A stretch of 64,000 nucleotides of DNA from Salegentibacter salarius (GCF_900168265.1 NZ_FVZF01000001.1:241873-305872); one strand, 5' to 3'. Positions 1 through 9,858 are shown, counted from the stretch's first letter. Notes: a model not told the origin generated them from the letters alone. Made by a program: numbers and translations.

Positions 1-713
1 ATGTTGCTAAAGCTTTTTTGGGCAGTAGAGTCGCTAAGAAGCAATCCGGCTACGCTATTTTCATAATCTACAGCATTTAAAATACCGTTTAGCTTATTTA
101 TTCCTGCCCGGGCAGAATTAGTAGTTTCATTTAAATTTGCAGCGCTTTCCTGAATGTTTTTTGCCAGGGTTTCATTCTTTAATAAATCTCCTAAAACACC
201 TTCTCCGGCATTAATGCTATTGGTGATCTTTAGAAGATCGGCTGTTAAAAGAGCGGCGTTTTCATTGGTTTGGTTTAAAGTGTTAAGCATGTCGGCAGTT
301 GCAACCTGGCTAAGCGACTCCAAGGTGTCTCCTTCTTTTATTGGGCGCGAGGATACTTCACTATTGGGAAGAATATTTAAAACCATACTTCCTACCAAAC
401 CATCAGAATTTATAGTTGCTAAAGAACTGTGTTTAATTAGTTTTCCAGATTCACGGTCAATAAGCATATCTACGCAAATTGCAGTGTCGTTTAAAAATTT
501 GATGTCTTTTACAGTTCCTACATTAACACCAGAATAGCGCACATTGTTACCCAGTTGTAGGCCATTCACATTTTTAAAGACAGAACTTAGCATTATGGAG
601 TCTCCAAACAGGTTTTGTTTATTACCAATAAAAAAAACTCCCAGGGTAAAGATGATAAGTCCAGCTACTATAAGAAGACCTAATTTTAGATTTTGTCCGG
701 AATTTGATTTCAT
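1..713 (-). CDS. MlaD family (MCE domain) protein, 3' end cut by window edge
   Basis: The frame is open from an ATG at 713 down to the window edge, giving 237 visible codons with no stop, so the C-terminus lies outside. The protein has a short N-terminal tail, one membrane anchor at about residues 11-28 (LGLLIVAGLIIFTLGVFFIG), then an MCE domain recognised by the NVRYSGVNVGTV segment. The rest is predicted helical and rich in Asn, Glu and Ala, as in the C-terminal tails of MCE proteins. MlaD homologues are periplasmic lipid-binding subunits of MlaFEDB-type phospholipid transporters. It starts 6 bases downstream of the ATPase gene and follows the permease, so the three form one operon. The exact lipid and the direction of transport cannot be read from sequence. 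Confidence 0.88.
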   Translation of the reverse strand, partial: MKSNSGQNLKLGLLIVAGLIIFTLGVFFIGNKQNLFGDSIMLSSVFKNVNGLQLGNNVRYSGVNVGTVKDIKFLNDTAICVDMLIDRESGKLIKHSSLATINSDGLVGSMVLNILPNSEVSSRPIKEGDTLESLSQVATADMLNTLNQTNENAALLTADLLKITNSINAGEGVLGDLLKNETLAKNIQESAANLNETTNSARAGINKLNGILNAVDYENSVAGLLLSDSTAQKSFSN

Positions 714-719
714 AATATA

Positions 720-1451
720 TTATTTAAAAAAGGCTTTAATTTTAGGGTCATCAGATTTGGCGAGGTCATTAAAACTTCCCTCAGCATAATCCTTTCCGTC
801 TAATAGCAAGATCATTCTATTTGAAATTACCCGGGCACAGTCAACATCGTGGGTAATAATTAGCGATGAGGTGGCATACTTTTTCTGAATATTCATCATT
901 AATAAAATGATCTCCTTAGCGGTTATTGGGTCTAATCCTGTTGTAGGTTCGTCATAAATAATAATCTTTGGTTTTAAAATAAGTGCTCTTGACAAAGCAA
1001 TTCGACGTTGCATTCCTCCAGAAAGCTCAGCGGGCATAAGATCTATAGTGTCTGGCAATCCTACATTATCTAAAGCCTCTTTTACAAGTGCTTCAGTTTT
1101 TTTTTCAGAATTATGACTGTGCCTTCTTAACGGAAATTCTAAATTTTCCCGCACCGTCATAGAATCGTACAAAGCGCTGCCCTGAAACAAAAAACCTATA
1201 TCGGTTCGCAATTCATCCAGTTCGTTTTGTTTTAATTTTGAGATGTCTTTTCCTAAAACTTTAATACTGCCTTTATCAACCTCCATAAGGCCTACCAGGC
1301 ATTTGATCATCACCGATTTCCCTGAGCCAGATTTCCCCATTAAAACCAGGTTTTCACCTTCGAAAAGGTTCAGATTAAAATCCTTAAGAACATCAACCGT
1401 CCCAAAGCTTTTATATAAATGACTTATCTCTATTACCGCTTTATTTTCCAT
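720..1451 (-). CDS. ABC transporter ATP-binding protein, MlaF type
   Basis: This is a 243-residue ABC ATPase of the length usual for MlaF. Walker A is GKSGSGKS at residues 39-46. The Q-loop region (LFQGSALYDSMTVRENL), the signature LSGGMQRR, and Walker B with the catalytic Glu (IIYDEPTTGLDP) are all intact. The early VFD-type motif of drug or amino-acid importers is absent, and the SALYDSMTV segment is typical of MlaF. It would power lipid exchange between inner and outer membrane with the permease encoded 2 bases upstream and the MCE protein encoded downstream. MlaB (the STAS subunit) is not present next to it. Confidence 0.9.
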   Translation of the reverse strand: MENKAVIEISHLYKSFGTVDVLKDFNLNLFEGENLVLMGKSGSGKSVMIKCLVGLMEVDKGSIKVLGKDISKLKQNELDELRTDIGFLFQGSALYDSMTVRENLEFPLRRHSHNSEKKTEALVKEALDNVGLPDTIDLMPAELSGGMQRRIALSRALILKPKIIIYDEPTTGLDPITAKEIILLMMNIQKKYATSSLIITHDVDCARVISNRMILLLDGKDYAEGSFNDLAKSDDPKIKAFFK

Positions 1452-1453
1452 TT

Positions 1454-2233
1454 TCAGTTATAAAAAATATCGGTTATAAAAACAGCTATAAAATCTAATA
1501 CAAACAGCAACATAGAGGTAAAAACCACTGCAGAGTTAGAGGCTTTTCCTACACCGGCGGTTCCTTTTTTACTGTTATAGCCTTTAAAACATCCCACAAG
1601 CCCAATAGCAAAACCAAAGAAAAAGGTCTTTATGGTTGCAGGTAATAAATCTGTAAACTCAAGGGCTTCAAAAACCTGGTTAAAATAAAGTAAAAAAGAG
1701 ACATCGCCCTTTGTATTTTCTATAATCGCCGATCCTATTAATGCCACAAAATCACCTATAATTACTAAAATGGGAAGCATACAGGTTGCCGCAAGAATCC
1801 TGGTAACCACCAGGAATTTAAACGGATTCGTACCCGAAACTTCCATAGCATCTATTTGTTCGGTAACCTTCATAGAGCCTAACTCGGCTCCTATGCTGGA
1901 ACCAATTCTTCCGGCACAAATAAGTGCGATTATTACCGGCCCAATTTCACGAACTATAGAAATACTTATCATAGAGGGCATCCACGAAACTGCGCCGAAT
2001 TCCATTAAAGTTGGCCTGGATTGAAGGGTGAAAACCAAACCTAAAATAAAACCGGTTACGCTTACTAATAGCAGGGATTTATTTCCCATTTGGTAACATT
2101 GTTTCAGAAATTCTCTGAATTCAAAGGGTCGGCTAAATAGTTCCCGAAAATATCTTCCGGTAAAATTTCCCATTTCTCCTATCTCTACAAAGAAGGAATT
2201 AAAACCCGATTGATATGAGGAGAAAAACTTCAT
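1454..2233 (-). CDS. MlaE family ABC transporter permease
   Basis: This 259-residue integral membrane protein is the first gene of the mla-type operon. It carries the MlaE-family core GSSIGAELGSMKVTEQIDAM and the following SGTNPFKFLVVTRILA segment, with about five hydrophobic spans (around residues 52-70, 90-110, 145-180, 200-220 and 235-255). The family forms the membrane channel of MlaFEDB complexes that move phospholipid between the membranes. The start at 2233 gives a short amphipathic N-terminus ahead of the first span, as is normal for MlaE. It is transcribed away from the sensory genes to the right. Confidence 0.9.
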   Translation of the reverse strand: MKFFSSYQSGFNSFFVEIGEMGNFTGRYFRELFSRPFEFREFLKQCYQMGNKSLLLVSVTGFILGLVFTLQSRPTLMEFGAVSWMPSMISISIVREIGPVIIALICAGRIGSSIGAELGSMKVTEQIDAMEVSGTNPFKFLVVTRILAATCMLPILVIIGDFVALIGSAIIENTKGDVSFLLYFNQVFEALEFTDLLPATIKTFFFGFAIGLVGCFKGYNSKKGTAGVGKASNSAVVFTSMLLFVLDFIAVFITDIFYN

Positions 2234-2567
2234 ATAGCTATATTACCAGTAAATTTAAGCCGAGCTTGCCGTAGCAGAAATGATATTTATCAGTTTATGA
2301 GAAGAGATTAAGGAGTCGTTGTTTTAAAAGGAGTTTTTCTTCTAAAAGTTTTCTAAACTTTAGTTTTTAACACTCTTTTTTTAGAAAAATTGTTAATTTT
2401 AATGGCTAAAAATTAAATTTTAGGAATTGTATAAGCTGTTTTTTCTGGCTTTTATTGATATTTTGTTATTATAAATGGCAAATGAGTTCATAAATCTGGC
2501 ATTTAACTTATATTTTTGATCTTTCCATTTTTTTAATTTTATATAAGTCTGACTTAATCATTTCTAA
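2234..2567. other. Divergent intergenic region, mlaE-type gene / CheBR kinase
   Basis: These 334 bases separate two divergently transcribed units. The sequence is very AT-rich with no credible ORF. The only motif I can support is one -7 promoter box near the right end (listed separately). No clear -7 box facing the mla-type operon was found. Confidence 0.6.
2511..2518 (+). promoter_or_regulatory. Candidate -7 promoter box (TATTTTTG)
   Basis: It matches the Bacteroidota -7 consensus TAnnTTTG, 49 bases before the CheB-CheR kinase start. No TTG box was seen at the expected upstream distance, so the call rests on the -7 motif and its position. Confidence 0.45.
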
Positions 2568-5500
2568 ATGACAAAAGTAAATAACTACCCATCTAAATCG
2601 GAGTTGGAAAATAAGCTTAAAACTGATGAACCCCGCATTATTGCTGTAGGAGCAAGTGCCGGTGGTTTGGAAGCCTTGAAGGCTTTTTTTGAAGGCATAC
2701 CCGAAACCGATAAAAATGCTTACGTAGTTATTCAACATCTCTCTCCAGACTATAAGAGTATGATGGGGGAGCTTCTTAAGAAGAATACGAATTTACCTAT
2801 TCGAGAGGTTAAAGATGGAAAAAAAATAAAGCAAGGTCATATTTATTTAATTCCACCGGCCAATAACCTAACTTATGAGGATAGTAGGCTTCATCTTGTA
2901 GAAAAGCCAAAAGACCAAAGCTTAAACCTGCCAATAGATATGTTTTTCGAATCGCTTTCTAAGCAGAAAAAGGAGAAAGCTATTGCAGTAATCTTAAGCG
3001 GAACCGGGAGCGATGGTACAAGAGGGGTAAGAGCAATAAAGGAACGGGACGGAATGGTTATGGTGCAGGATCCCGAAGAAGCTAAATTTGATGGAATGCC
3101 GCAGAGTGCAATAAATACCGGTTTGGTAGATTATGTGTTGCCGGTTTCTAAAATGGCCAAAGAGCTTAAAAACTTTATAGATGCTCCTTCTGTTTTTCAT
3201 TTTAAAGACGGAGATTTAAATTATAACGAAAGCGAATTAATGAAAATTCTTCGCTTTGTAGATGAAAAAACAGGTCTGGATTTCAGGGAATACAAACACG
3301 CAACGCTTGCCCGTAGAATTGCCAGAAGGGTAAATGTTTGTAAGTGTAAAAGTCTTTCCGGCTATTATGAGTTTTTAATTAAAAATGAAGAAGAAATAGA
3401 AATACTTCATCGCGAATTCCTTATTGGTGTAACTAAATTCTTTAGAGATGAAAAAGTTTGGAAAAAACTAAGGGAAGAAGTAATTCCAAAACTGGTAGAA
3501 AAGAAAAAAGATGGTGAGGTAATAAAGCTATGGGATGTTGCCTGTAGTAGCGGTGAAGAAGCTTATTCTTTTGCGATGATTATCAACGAAGAAATTGAAC
3601 GCCAGAAGAAAAGTGTTGACTTAAAGATCTTTGCTACAGATATTTCGCAAAAGCATTTAGACATTGGTAGTGAAGCATTTTATCCTGAAAGTATCGTTGC
3701 CGATATCGATTCAGAATTATTACTAAAATACTTTATTAGTAAACCCGATGGCTATAAGGTAGTTGATAAAATGCGACGAATGGTGGTTTTCTCCAGGCAT
3801 AATATCATTAAAAATCCGCCTTTCAGCAATATGGATATGGTGGCCTGTAGAAATCTTTTAATCTATTTTCAACCCGGAATTCAGAATAAAGCATTAAACT
3901 TTTTGCAATATGCCTTAAAAGTGGGCGGTATTTTGGTTTTAGGAACCAGTGAAAATGTATCCTCTCAAAAAAATAATTTTAAAGTTATAGATCGTTCAGC
4001 AAAGATTTTCCGGAATGAAAATACAGATAAGCGGTTAATTTCAAACCTCTCGCAATCAACTACATCAAATAATTTACCCTCTAGCAGACGCGAAATTAAA
4101 CGCCCATCCTATCGAAAGTCTTCAAACCCAATTAAAAATAAACTTGCAGAAGAACTTAATGAAACTATACTGGAGACCTTTGGAGGAGCCAGTGTGTTTG
4201 TAGATAAAGATTTTAATATTTTGCAAGCGGTTGGTGAATTTCGAAAGTATGCCAATTTACCGGTGAGTGGATTTTCTATAAACCTGCTTGATATGCTGGA
4301 AGCAGATCTAAGATATATTATTCAAAGCACCTTGAAAAAGGCTAAAAAGAATAATGCAAAACTTAGGTATAAAGATGCTTCTTTTGAACATAACGATGAG
4401 CAGGGCTCGGTAGATATTATTGTAAAGCCTTATAACCAGAAGATAGAGGATAACAGCATAAGTTTTGTGATTACCTTTATAGAAAAGGAGGTTAATTTAG
4501 AGGATGTTGATACGCTTGATAAATTAACATTAACCAATCGTACCAAAGAATATGTTGCAGATCTGGAAGAGGAACTCAAAGAGACCAAAGAAGAGCTGCA
4601 AACTTCTATGGAAGAAATTGAAACCAGTAATGAGGAGTTGCAGGCTGCAAACGAAGAGTTACTGGCTTCTAATGAAGAATTACAAAGTACCAACGAAGAG
4701 CTACAAAGTGTAAATGAAGAAATAAATACGGTAAATGCCGAGAATCTTCAGAAGGTAGAAGACCTGGCAGCGCTAAATGCCGATATGAACAATTTGCTGG
4801 AAAGCACTGAAATTGGTGTTATATTTCTTGATACAGATTTAAAAATCAGAAAATTTACCCCGGCAATTCAAAGACATTTTAATTTAATCGATTCAGATGA
4901 AGGTCGTCCTATAGAGCATTTTACTTCCAGTATGGGGAAAAATAACCTCATTACACGTTGTAAACGGGTACTAAGAACAGGTAAGATCCTTGAAAAGCAA
5001 GTGATGACCAGGGATAACTCTTATTATTTAAGAAGAATTTCGCCATATATAAATTCTAATGATGAGATAAGTGGAGTAGTGGTTACTTTTATAGATGTTG
5101 GTTTATTGCAACGATCTAAAGAAAAATTAATTGCCAGTGAAAAACGCTTCAAATCTTTCTACGAAGAGGATCCTGTAATTCATATTAGTGTAGACCCACA
5201 AACACAGCTTATTGTACAATGCAATGAAATGGCAGTGACAAAGTTGGGTTATGAAACTAAAGAAGACCTAATAGATAAACCGGTCTATGATCTTTATAAT
5301 GTGGAATCTCAGCTTAGAGCCTTAAAATCTAATAAAGAATTTAAGAATACAGGTGCTATAGTGAATATGGAGCAGGATATGCTTACTGCTGCAGGAGATA
5401 TACTTCCCGTAATTTTAAATGCTACGGCAGAGAAAGATTTAGATGGTAGAGTAATGACCATAAGGTACACTTGCGTAGATATTTCAGCTTTAAAAAATGC

Positions 5501-6209
5501 CGAAAATCAATTAAAACAGCAACACGACGATCTGGAACGCGCCAATAAGGACCTGGAACAATTTGTGTCCATTTGTTCACATGATCTCCAGGAGCCGCTT
5601 TCCACCATTAAGTTTGGTAGTGATGTATTAGGGAAAATGTATGCTACGAAACTAGATGAAAAGGGCAAAAATTATATTCAATATATAAAAGATGCATCAA
5701 CCCGTCTTTCAGAGCAAATTAAAGCTTTGCTGGAACACTCCAGAATTGGGCGTCACGGTGACAAAAGCCTGGTAAACATTAAAGAAATAGTAGAAGTTGT
5801 GAAATACGATCTTGGTAAAAGAATCAAGGACACCAATGCAAAGGTAAATGCCGGTTCATTGCCAAAGATCATGGGGCACGAGGTAGAATTGCGCCTGCTT
5901 TTCCAAAATCTCATTAGTAACGCTATTAAATATACTCCAAGCGATAGAAATCCAGACGTTCGTATAGCGTCGTATAGAGAAGGCGCTCACTGGGTTTTTT
6001 CTGTAACCGATAATGGCTATGGAATTTCAGAAGAAGATAAAAAGAACATTTTTACCATCTTTAACCGTGTAAAAGAAACCGATGCAAACGAAGGAACCGG
6101 GGTTGGTTTGGCACACGTAGAAAAGATCGTTCAACTGCACGAAGGCACCATTTGGGTAGAAAGCCAGGTAGATGTGGGAAGTACTTTTTATTTTAAATTA
6201 AAAGCTTAA
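2568..6209 (+). CDS. CheB-CheR-PAS-PAS histidine kinase fusion protein
   Basis: This is a 1213-residue multi-domain signalling protein. Residues about 22-210 are a CheB methylesterase domain with the triad Ser30 (GASAGG), His57 (IQHLS) and Asp149 (GTGSDGT). No receiver domain precedes it. Residues about 225-490 are a CheR methyltransferase domain, with the SAM site in [16 protein letters not shown] Glu/Asn-rich heptad coiled coil (about 650-740) is followed by two PAS-like regions (about 750-985). A HisKA domain has His1005 (CSHDLQEPL), and a HATPase domain ends the protein ([15 protein letters not shown] and GTGVGL). No membrane segment is visible, so it is probably cytoplasmic. No chemoreceptor, cheA or cheW is nearby. 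It is encoded 6 bases upstream of the phytochrome gene and probably co-transcribed. Whether the methylation domains act on proteins is unknown. Confidence 0.93.
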   Translation: MTKVNNYPSKSELENKLKTDEPRIIAVGASAGGLEALKAFFEGIPETDKNAYVVIQHLSPDYKSMMGELLKKNTNLPIREVKDGKKIKQGHIYLIPPANNLTYEDSRLHLVEKPKDQSLNLPIDMFFESLSKQKKEKAIAVILSGTGSDGTRGVRAIKERDGMVMVQDPEEAKFDGMPQSAINTGLVDYVLPVSKMAKELKNFIDAPSVFHFKDGDLNYNESELMKILRFVDEKTGLDFREYKHATLARRIARRVNVCKCKSLSGYYEFLIKNEEEIEILHREFLIGVTKFFRDEKVWKKLREEVIPKLVEKKKDGEVIKLWDVACSSGEEAYSFAMIINEEIERQKKSVDLKIFATDISQKHLDIGSEAFYPESIVADIDSELLLKYFISKPDGYKVVDKMRRMVVFSRHNIIKNPPFSNMDMVACRNLLIYFQPGIQNKALNFLQYALKVGGILVLGTSENVSSQKNNFKVIDRSAKIFRNENTDKRLISNLSQSTTSNNLPSSRREIKRPSYRKSSNPIKNKLAEELNETILETFGGASVFVDKDFNILQAVGEFRKYANLPVSGFSINLLDMLEADLRYIIQSTLKKAKKNNAKLRYKDASFEHNDEQGSVDIIVKPYNQKIEDNSISFVITFIEKEVNLEDVDTLDKLTLTNRTKEYVADLEEELKETKEELQTSMEEIETSNEELQAANEELLASNEELQSTNEELQSVNEEINTVNAENLQKVEDLAALNADMNNLLESTEIGVIFLDTDLKIRKFTPAIQRHFNLIDSDEGRPIEHFTSSMGKNNLITRCKRVLRTGKILEKQVMTRDNSYYLRRISPYINSNDEISGVVVTFIDVGLLQRSKEKLIASEKRFKSFYEEDPVIHISVDPQTQLIVQCNEMAVTKLGYETKEDLIDKPVYDLYNVESQLRALKSNKEFKNTGAIVNMEQDMLTAAGDILPVILNATAEKDLDGRVMTIRYTCVDISALKNAENQLKQQHDDLERANKDLEQFVSICSHDLQEPLSTIKFGSDVLGKMYATKLDEKGKNYIQYIKDASTRLSEQIKALLEHSRIGRHGDKSLVNIKEIVEVVKYDLGKRIKDTNAKVNAGSLPKIMGHEVELRLLFQNLISNAIKYTPSDRNPDVRIASYREGAHWVFSVTDNGYGISEEDKKNIFTIFNRVKETDANEGTGVGLAHVEKIVQLHEGTIWVESQVDVGSTFYFKLKA

Positions 6210-6215
6210 ACCTAT

Positions 6216-8429
6216 ATGAGTGAAGAACAGTTTTCGTACCCCGAAAAGGTAGATGTTCAAAATTGTGATAAAGAACCCATACATATAATCGGAAAAGCCC
6301 AGGCTCACGGGGTGATTGTAGCTGCGAACCCTCAAACTTTTCAAGTAACTCAAGCTAGTGAAAACACTTTAAAGTTCTTCGGAATTTCTCATCAAGATTT
6401 TCTAGGTATTTCGCTGGAAAAACTAATTGGCGAACTTCCTGTAAAGCGACTTCAAACCTCCATTTTTGAAGAATCAGGTTTTACAGCTGAAGAGTTAAAG
6501 ATTAATGAGAACAGCTTTGTGATGTTGGCTCATTTGTCTGGAGATAATCTTATTTTGGATTTCGAAATTCTGGGCAAAACCTGGAATCCCACTCATTTTC
6601 AGCAGCAATTAACCAGTATTATTAATGGCCTCGATACTACAGAAAGTATCCCGAGTCTATGCGATAGAGCAGCTAAGTTGATGAAAGATATCTTCGATTA
6701 CGATCGCGTGATGGTATACCGCTTTGATGAAGAATGGAATGGAGAAGTAGTTGCTGAAGAAAAAGAGGAACATTTAGAAAGCTGGCTAGATTTACATTAT
6801 CCGGCAAGTGATATTCCTTCACAATCCAGGAAGTTATTTTTAAAGCATAAGGTTAGGATCATCTCAGATGTAAATTATGAGCCCGTTCCCATCGCTTCAG
6901 AAATATTCCCAGTAACTAACAAACCCTTAGATCTTTCCCGGTCGGCATTAAGAGGCGTTTCTCCCATTCATATTGAATATTTGCAAAATATGAAGGTGGG
7001 TGCTTCCCTAACAGCGGCTATTATTGTAAACGGAAATTTATGGGGTTTAGTGGCCTGTCATCATTATTCGGCTAAATTCATTAATTATTATCAAAGAGAA
7101 ACCTGTAAGTTCTTAACACAGGTTTTTTCTAATAATATTTCCACCATACAAACCGGGATTTTTAATAAGAAAATCAGTGAAAATTCCGAATTAAGGCAAA
7201 GAATCGTAGAGGAATTAAAAATTGAAGATTCTTTAGCTGAAGGTCTTGCTAAAACTTCAGTTCCTTTTACCTCTTTAATTGAAAGTGAAGGAGGAGCAGT
7301 TATCTTAGATAACGAAATAAAGGCTTTTGGTAAAACACCTAAGGAAGCTGAAGTTCTGGAAATACGTGATTTCCTGGCCCAAAAAGATGAGGTGATTTTT
7401 CATACTAAAAATCTTAAAAATCAATATCCGAAAGCCGAAAAATATAAAAAATCGGCTTCAGGCATTTTAAGTTTTAAACTGGGAAGAGCCGAAGATAATT
7501 TTATTATTTGGTTTAGGCCTGAAGTAGCCGAAACCGTAAGTTGGGGTGGTGATCCTAATAACAAAGTTTCATACAACGAAGAAAAACAACGCCTTAGCCC
7601 TAGAAAGTCTTTTGAAAAATGGACAGAAAAATTGGATGGGATATCGCATAGTTGGCAGGATTATGACCTTGAAACAGCAAAAGTTTTCCGGGAAAATTTA
7701 AACCAGTTTCTCCTGGCAAAGCAAAAAGAAGAAATTAGCAGGTTGAATCAAAATCTGGAGGAAGCTAATAAAGACCTCGAACTATTTAGCTACGGAATTT
7801 CGCATGATCTTCGCAGTCCTTTACGAGGAATAAATGGTTTCGCACAAATCTTAAAAGAGGATTTTAGCCGGGATTTACCTGCAGAAGCATCCGAAACTAT
7901 AGATACCATTTTAAAGGCTTCAAATAGAATGGAAGGGATTATAGATGATATTCTTTCCTTCTCAAAGATCACTAGTGGGGAACTGGAAAAAGAAAAATTC
8001 AGCAATAAAAAATTGTTGGAAGAGCTTTTATCCAGTTTTAATATCAGGACCAATTTCCCCGATACAGAAGTAGTAATAGCAGAAAATTTACCGGAAACCT
8101 TTGGAGATCGCCGAATGGTTTTTCAGTTATGGAGTAATTTAGTGGGGAATGCTTTAAAATATTCCCAACGAGCTAAAGCTCCAAAACTTGAAATTGGGAG
8201 TATTTCAGAAAATAACAGGGAGGTTTTCTACATAAAAGATAACGGTATTGGTATAGCCAAAAATGATCAGGATAAAATTTTTAATGTTTTTTCCAGGGTT
8301 TCTAAAAATGATTTTAAGGGAACTGGTGTTGGTTTGTCTATAGTAGCCAGGATTATAGAGAAACATAATGGAAAAATTTGGATAGAAAGTGAACCTGGTA
8401 AGGGCAGTACATTTTTCTTTTATTTATAA
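6216..8429 (+). CDS. bphP: Bacteriophytochrome histidine kinase (red/far-red photoreceptor)
   Basis: At 737 residues it has the standard length for PAS-GAF-PHY-kinase phytochromes. Cys17 lies in NCDKEPIHIIGKAQAHG, the position where bacteriophytochromes bind biliverdin covalently. The GAF domain holds the chromophore-pocket motif PASDIP at residues 196-201 and the downstream ACHHYSA segment. A PHY domain spans roughly 325-500. A coiled coil leads to HisKA with His530 (ISHDLRSPLRG). The HATPase domain has DNGIGI and GTGVGLS. It should autophosphorylate in response to red/far-red light and pass phosphate to a response regulator, plausibly the one at 9859. Biliverdin could come from the heme oxygenase at 10403. 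It is probably co-transcribed with the CheB-CheR kinase. Confidence 0.95.
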   Translation: MSEEQFSYPEKVDVQNCDKEPIHIIGKAQAHGVIVAANPQTFQVTQASENTLKFFGISHQDFLGISLEKLIGELPVKRLQTSIFEESGFTAEELKINENSFVMLAHLSGDNLILDFEILGKTWNPTHFQQQLTSIINGLDTTESIPSLCDRAAKLMKDIFDYDRVMVYRFDEEWNGEVVAEEKEEHLESWLDLHYPASDIPSQSRKLFLKHKVRIISDVNYEPVPIASEIFPVTNKPLDLSRSALRGVSPIHIEYLQNMKVGASLTAAIIVNGNLWGLVACHHYSAKFINYYQRETCKFLTQVFSNNISTIQTGIFNKKISENSELRQRIVEELKIEDSLAEGLAKTSVPFTSLIESEGGAVILDNEIKAFGKTPKEAEVLEIRDFLAQKDEVIFHTKNLKNQYPKAEKYKKSASGILSFKLGRAEDNFIIWFRPEVAETVSWGGDPNNKVSYNEEKQRLSPRKSFEKWTEKLDGISHSWQDYDLETAKVFRENLNQFLLAKQKEEISRLNQNLEEANKDLELFSYGISHDLRSPLRGINGFAQILKEDFSRDLPAEASETIDTILKASNRMEGIIDDILSFSKITSGELEKEKFSNKKLLEELLSSFNIRTNFPDTEVVIAENLPETFGDRRMVFQLWSNLVGNALKYSQRAKAPKLEIGSISENNREVFYIKDNGIGIAKNDQDKIFNVFSRVSKNDFKGTGVGLSIVARIIEKHNGKIWIESEPGKGSTFFFYL

Positions 8430-8545
8430 AATATAACTGGGATTCATATCTTTTTTCCGCTACTTAATTTAGTTCTTCCAGCTATTTTTAAACTTATTTC
8501 TGGTAAGAGATCTTTCCTTTTAGAGATTCAATTTTCAGGCACAGA

Positions 8546-8624
8546 TCAAAAATAATAATTGATGATCACCTATTCTTTATTGACGTAAAACTGAGTTACT
8601 CCTCTGAAAGTCAATTATTTTTGA
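8546..8624. repeat. Imperfect inverted repeat upstream of the GH16 gene
   Basis: The left arm (8546-8562) and right arm (8611-8624) are reverse complements except for three extra bases in the left arm. The arms are AT-only apart from the G and C near their ends. They lie between the phytochrome gene and the GH16 start. The right arm contains TATTTTTG (8616-8623), a possible -7 box for the GH16 gene. The pair could be an operator or chance in AT-rich DNA. Confidence 0.3.
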
Positions 8625-8715
8625 TAAATTTAAGTAAGAATCCCCTCACTTTTAATTAACTTTAAAGAGTAGAAGAGAAAAATTTTCTTCTTAATTATAA
8701 AAAGTTAACACCGCC

Positions 8716-9597
8716 ATGAAAATGAATAAATTTTACTTTAATCGAATTTTGGTAGTTACGCTTATTACTTTATTTCTCACTGGGTGTAGCTCTACTGACG
8801 ACTCCACTGATTCTGAACCTGTTTTAGAAAGAACCAAAATAACCATGGAACCTCCCGGGAATGGTGATGTTGATTGGAATAACGCAACTATGGTATGGAA
8901 TGAGGAATTTAATGAAACAACGGTATTAGACGATATTTGGGTTTTTGAATCTAAAAACACGACTAATCCTGATATTGCAGATCAATTACAAGTTTACCGA
9001 AAAGAAAATGTGAGTTTAAGCGGGGGCACATTGAAAATTACGGCCAAAAAGAAAGCTGCCGTATACACATCAGCCAGAATAAATAGCAAGTATGCCTTTG
9101 AATATGGCCGGATTGAAATTAGCGCAAAACTTCCGGAACAGGAAAAAAATGGGATTTGGGCTAAACTGGTTCTAATTGGAGATAACGAAGCTACAGTGGG
9201 ATGGCCACAATGTGGTGAAATCGATATAATGGAGTACTTTAGCCATAAGCCCAACGAATTCAATATTAACGTTCATAGCGCCGCTAATAACGCTCTTAAT
9301 GGTTCACTAATAAGTGCAAATCATAACCTTGAAACAGTAGAAGAAGAATTTCATGCTTATGGTATTTTGTGGACAGATCGATATATTAAATTCTATATTG
9401 ATGATCCCGATAATATCATTTATACTTTTAACCGACCATCTTCTCCCAATGATGACAATTGGCCATTTGATAAGCCGTTTTATCTTTTGGCAGATATGGT
9501 TGTAGGTGGTAAGTACATAGGAGATAATGGAGTAGATGATACTTTGTTTCCCGCTGTAATGGAGATAGACTATATTCGGGTATACCATATCCAATAG
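8716..9597 (+). CDS. Glycoside hydrolase family 16 lipoprotein (beta-glucanase type)
   Basis: This is a 293-residue secreted lipoprotein. The signal peptide ends in the lipobox LTGC, and the mature N-terminus CSSTDDSTD is rich in Ser and Asp, which resembles the surface-export signal of Flavobacteriia lipoproteins (inference). The GH16 fold is recognised by WNEEFNE near the start, RIEISAKLP, the catalytic motif EIDIME with Glu168, Asp170 and Glu173, and the closing strand MEIDYIRVYH. Family members cleave beta-1,3 or mixed-linkage glucans such as laminarin, but the substrate cannot be assigned here. No SusC/SusD genes or other glycan enzymes lie nearby, so this is not a polysaccharide utilisation locus. 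It sits between the phytochrome gene and a decayed kinase tail, which suggests insertion into the light-sensing locus. Confidence 0.9.
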   Translation: MKMNKFYFNRILVVTLITLFLTGCSSTDDSTDSEPVLERTKITMEPPGNGDVDWNNATMVWNEEFNETTVLDDIWVFESKNTTNPDIADQLQVYRKENVSLSGGTLKITAKKKAAVYTSARINSKYAFEYGRIEISAKLPEQEKNGIWAKLVLIGDNEATVGWPQCGEIDIMEYFSHKPNEFNINVHSAANNALNGSLISANHNLETVEEEFHAYGILWTDRYIKFYIDDPDNIIYTFNRPSSPNDDNWPFDKPFYLLADMVVGGKYIGDNGVDDTLFPAVMEIDYIRVYHIQ

Positions 9598-9615
9598 AAT
9601 GTGATTTGCTTTAGC

Positions 9616-9784
9616 CAAAAGGATTAGAATAGAATTTTAAAATGTGTTCCTGGGTCTTGAAAATGATTTTAATGGCTCTGGTATTGGTTTGTTTATATTG
9701 ATCATGCTTATAGAAAAAGAGAATGGCTAGATTTGGGTTCAAAATGAACTTGGTATAAGCAGTATATTTTTATTTCATTTATAA
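9616..9784 (+). pseudogene. Remnant of a histidine-kinase HATPase C-terminus
   Basis: Read in the frame of codon 9656-9658, this stretch encodes NVFLGLENDFNGSGIGL, then IEKENG, a TAG stop (9728-9730), IWVQNELG and a final FLFHL stop at 9784. It lines up with the last part of the phytochrome kinase just upstream (NVFSRVSKNDFKGTGVGLS, IEKHNGKIW, FFFYL). By eye, 21 of the last 41 positions are identical. A TAA at 9638-9640 breaks the frame further upstream, one codon is missing, and there is no start. It is therefore a dead fragment of a phytochrome-like or related kinase directly before the response regulator. Confidence 0.8.
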
Positions 9785-9835
9785 ATAAGGGTTTGTAATT
9801 TACCAGAAGTTGGTTCTTTGCATCAACAAGTTTAG

Positions 9836-9843
9836 TATTTTTG
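9836..9843 (+). promoter_or_regulatory. Candidate -7 promoter box (TATTTTTG) for regulator and heme oxygenase
   Basis: It matches TAnnTTTG 15 bases before the ATG at 9859. A TTG at 9810-9812 lies 23 bases upstream. Transcription would begin a few bases after the box, so the ATG at 9859 is preferred over the in-frame TTG at 9841, which overlaps the box. Confidence 0.5.
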
Positions 9844-9858
9844 TATAAATTTTTAAGA

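Noticed and set aside
1..789. Plus-strand open frames at 154-537 and 544-789.
   Set aside because: They lie antisense to a clear MlaD reading frame on the minus strand that continues to the window edge; their products are low-complexity Ser/Phe-rich.
8716..9597. A polysaccharide utilisation locus around the GH16 gene.
   Set aside because: No SusC/SusD pair, sugar transporter or other glycosidase is adjacent; the neighbours are signalling genes.
9841..9858. A TTG start at 9841 for the response regulator.
   Set aside because: It overlaps the TATTTTTG promoter box, and the receiver domain is complete from the ATG at 9859.
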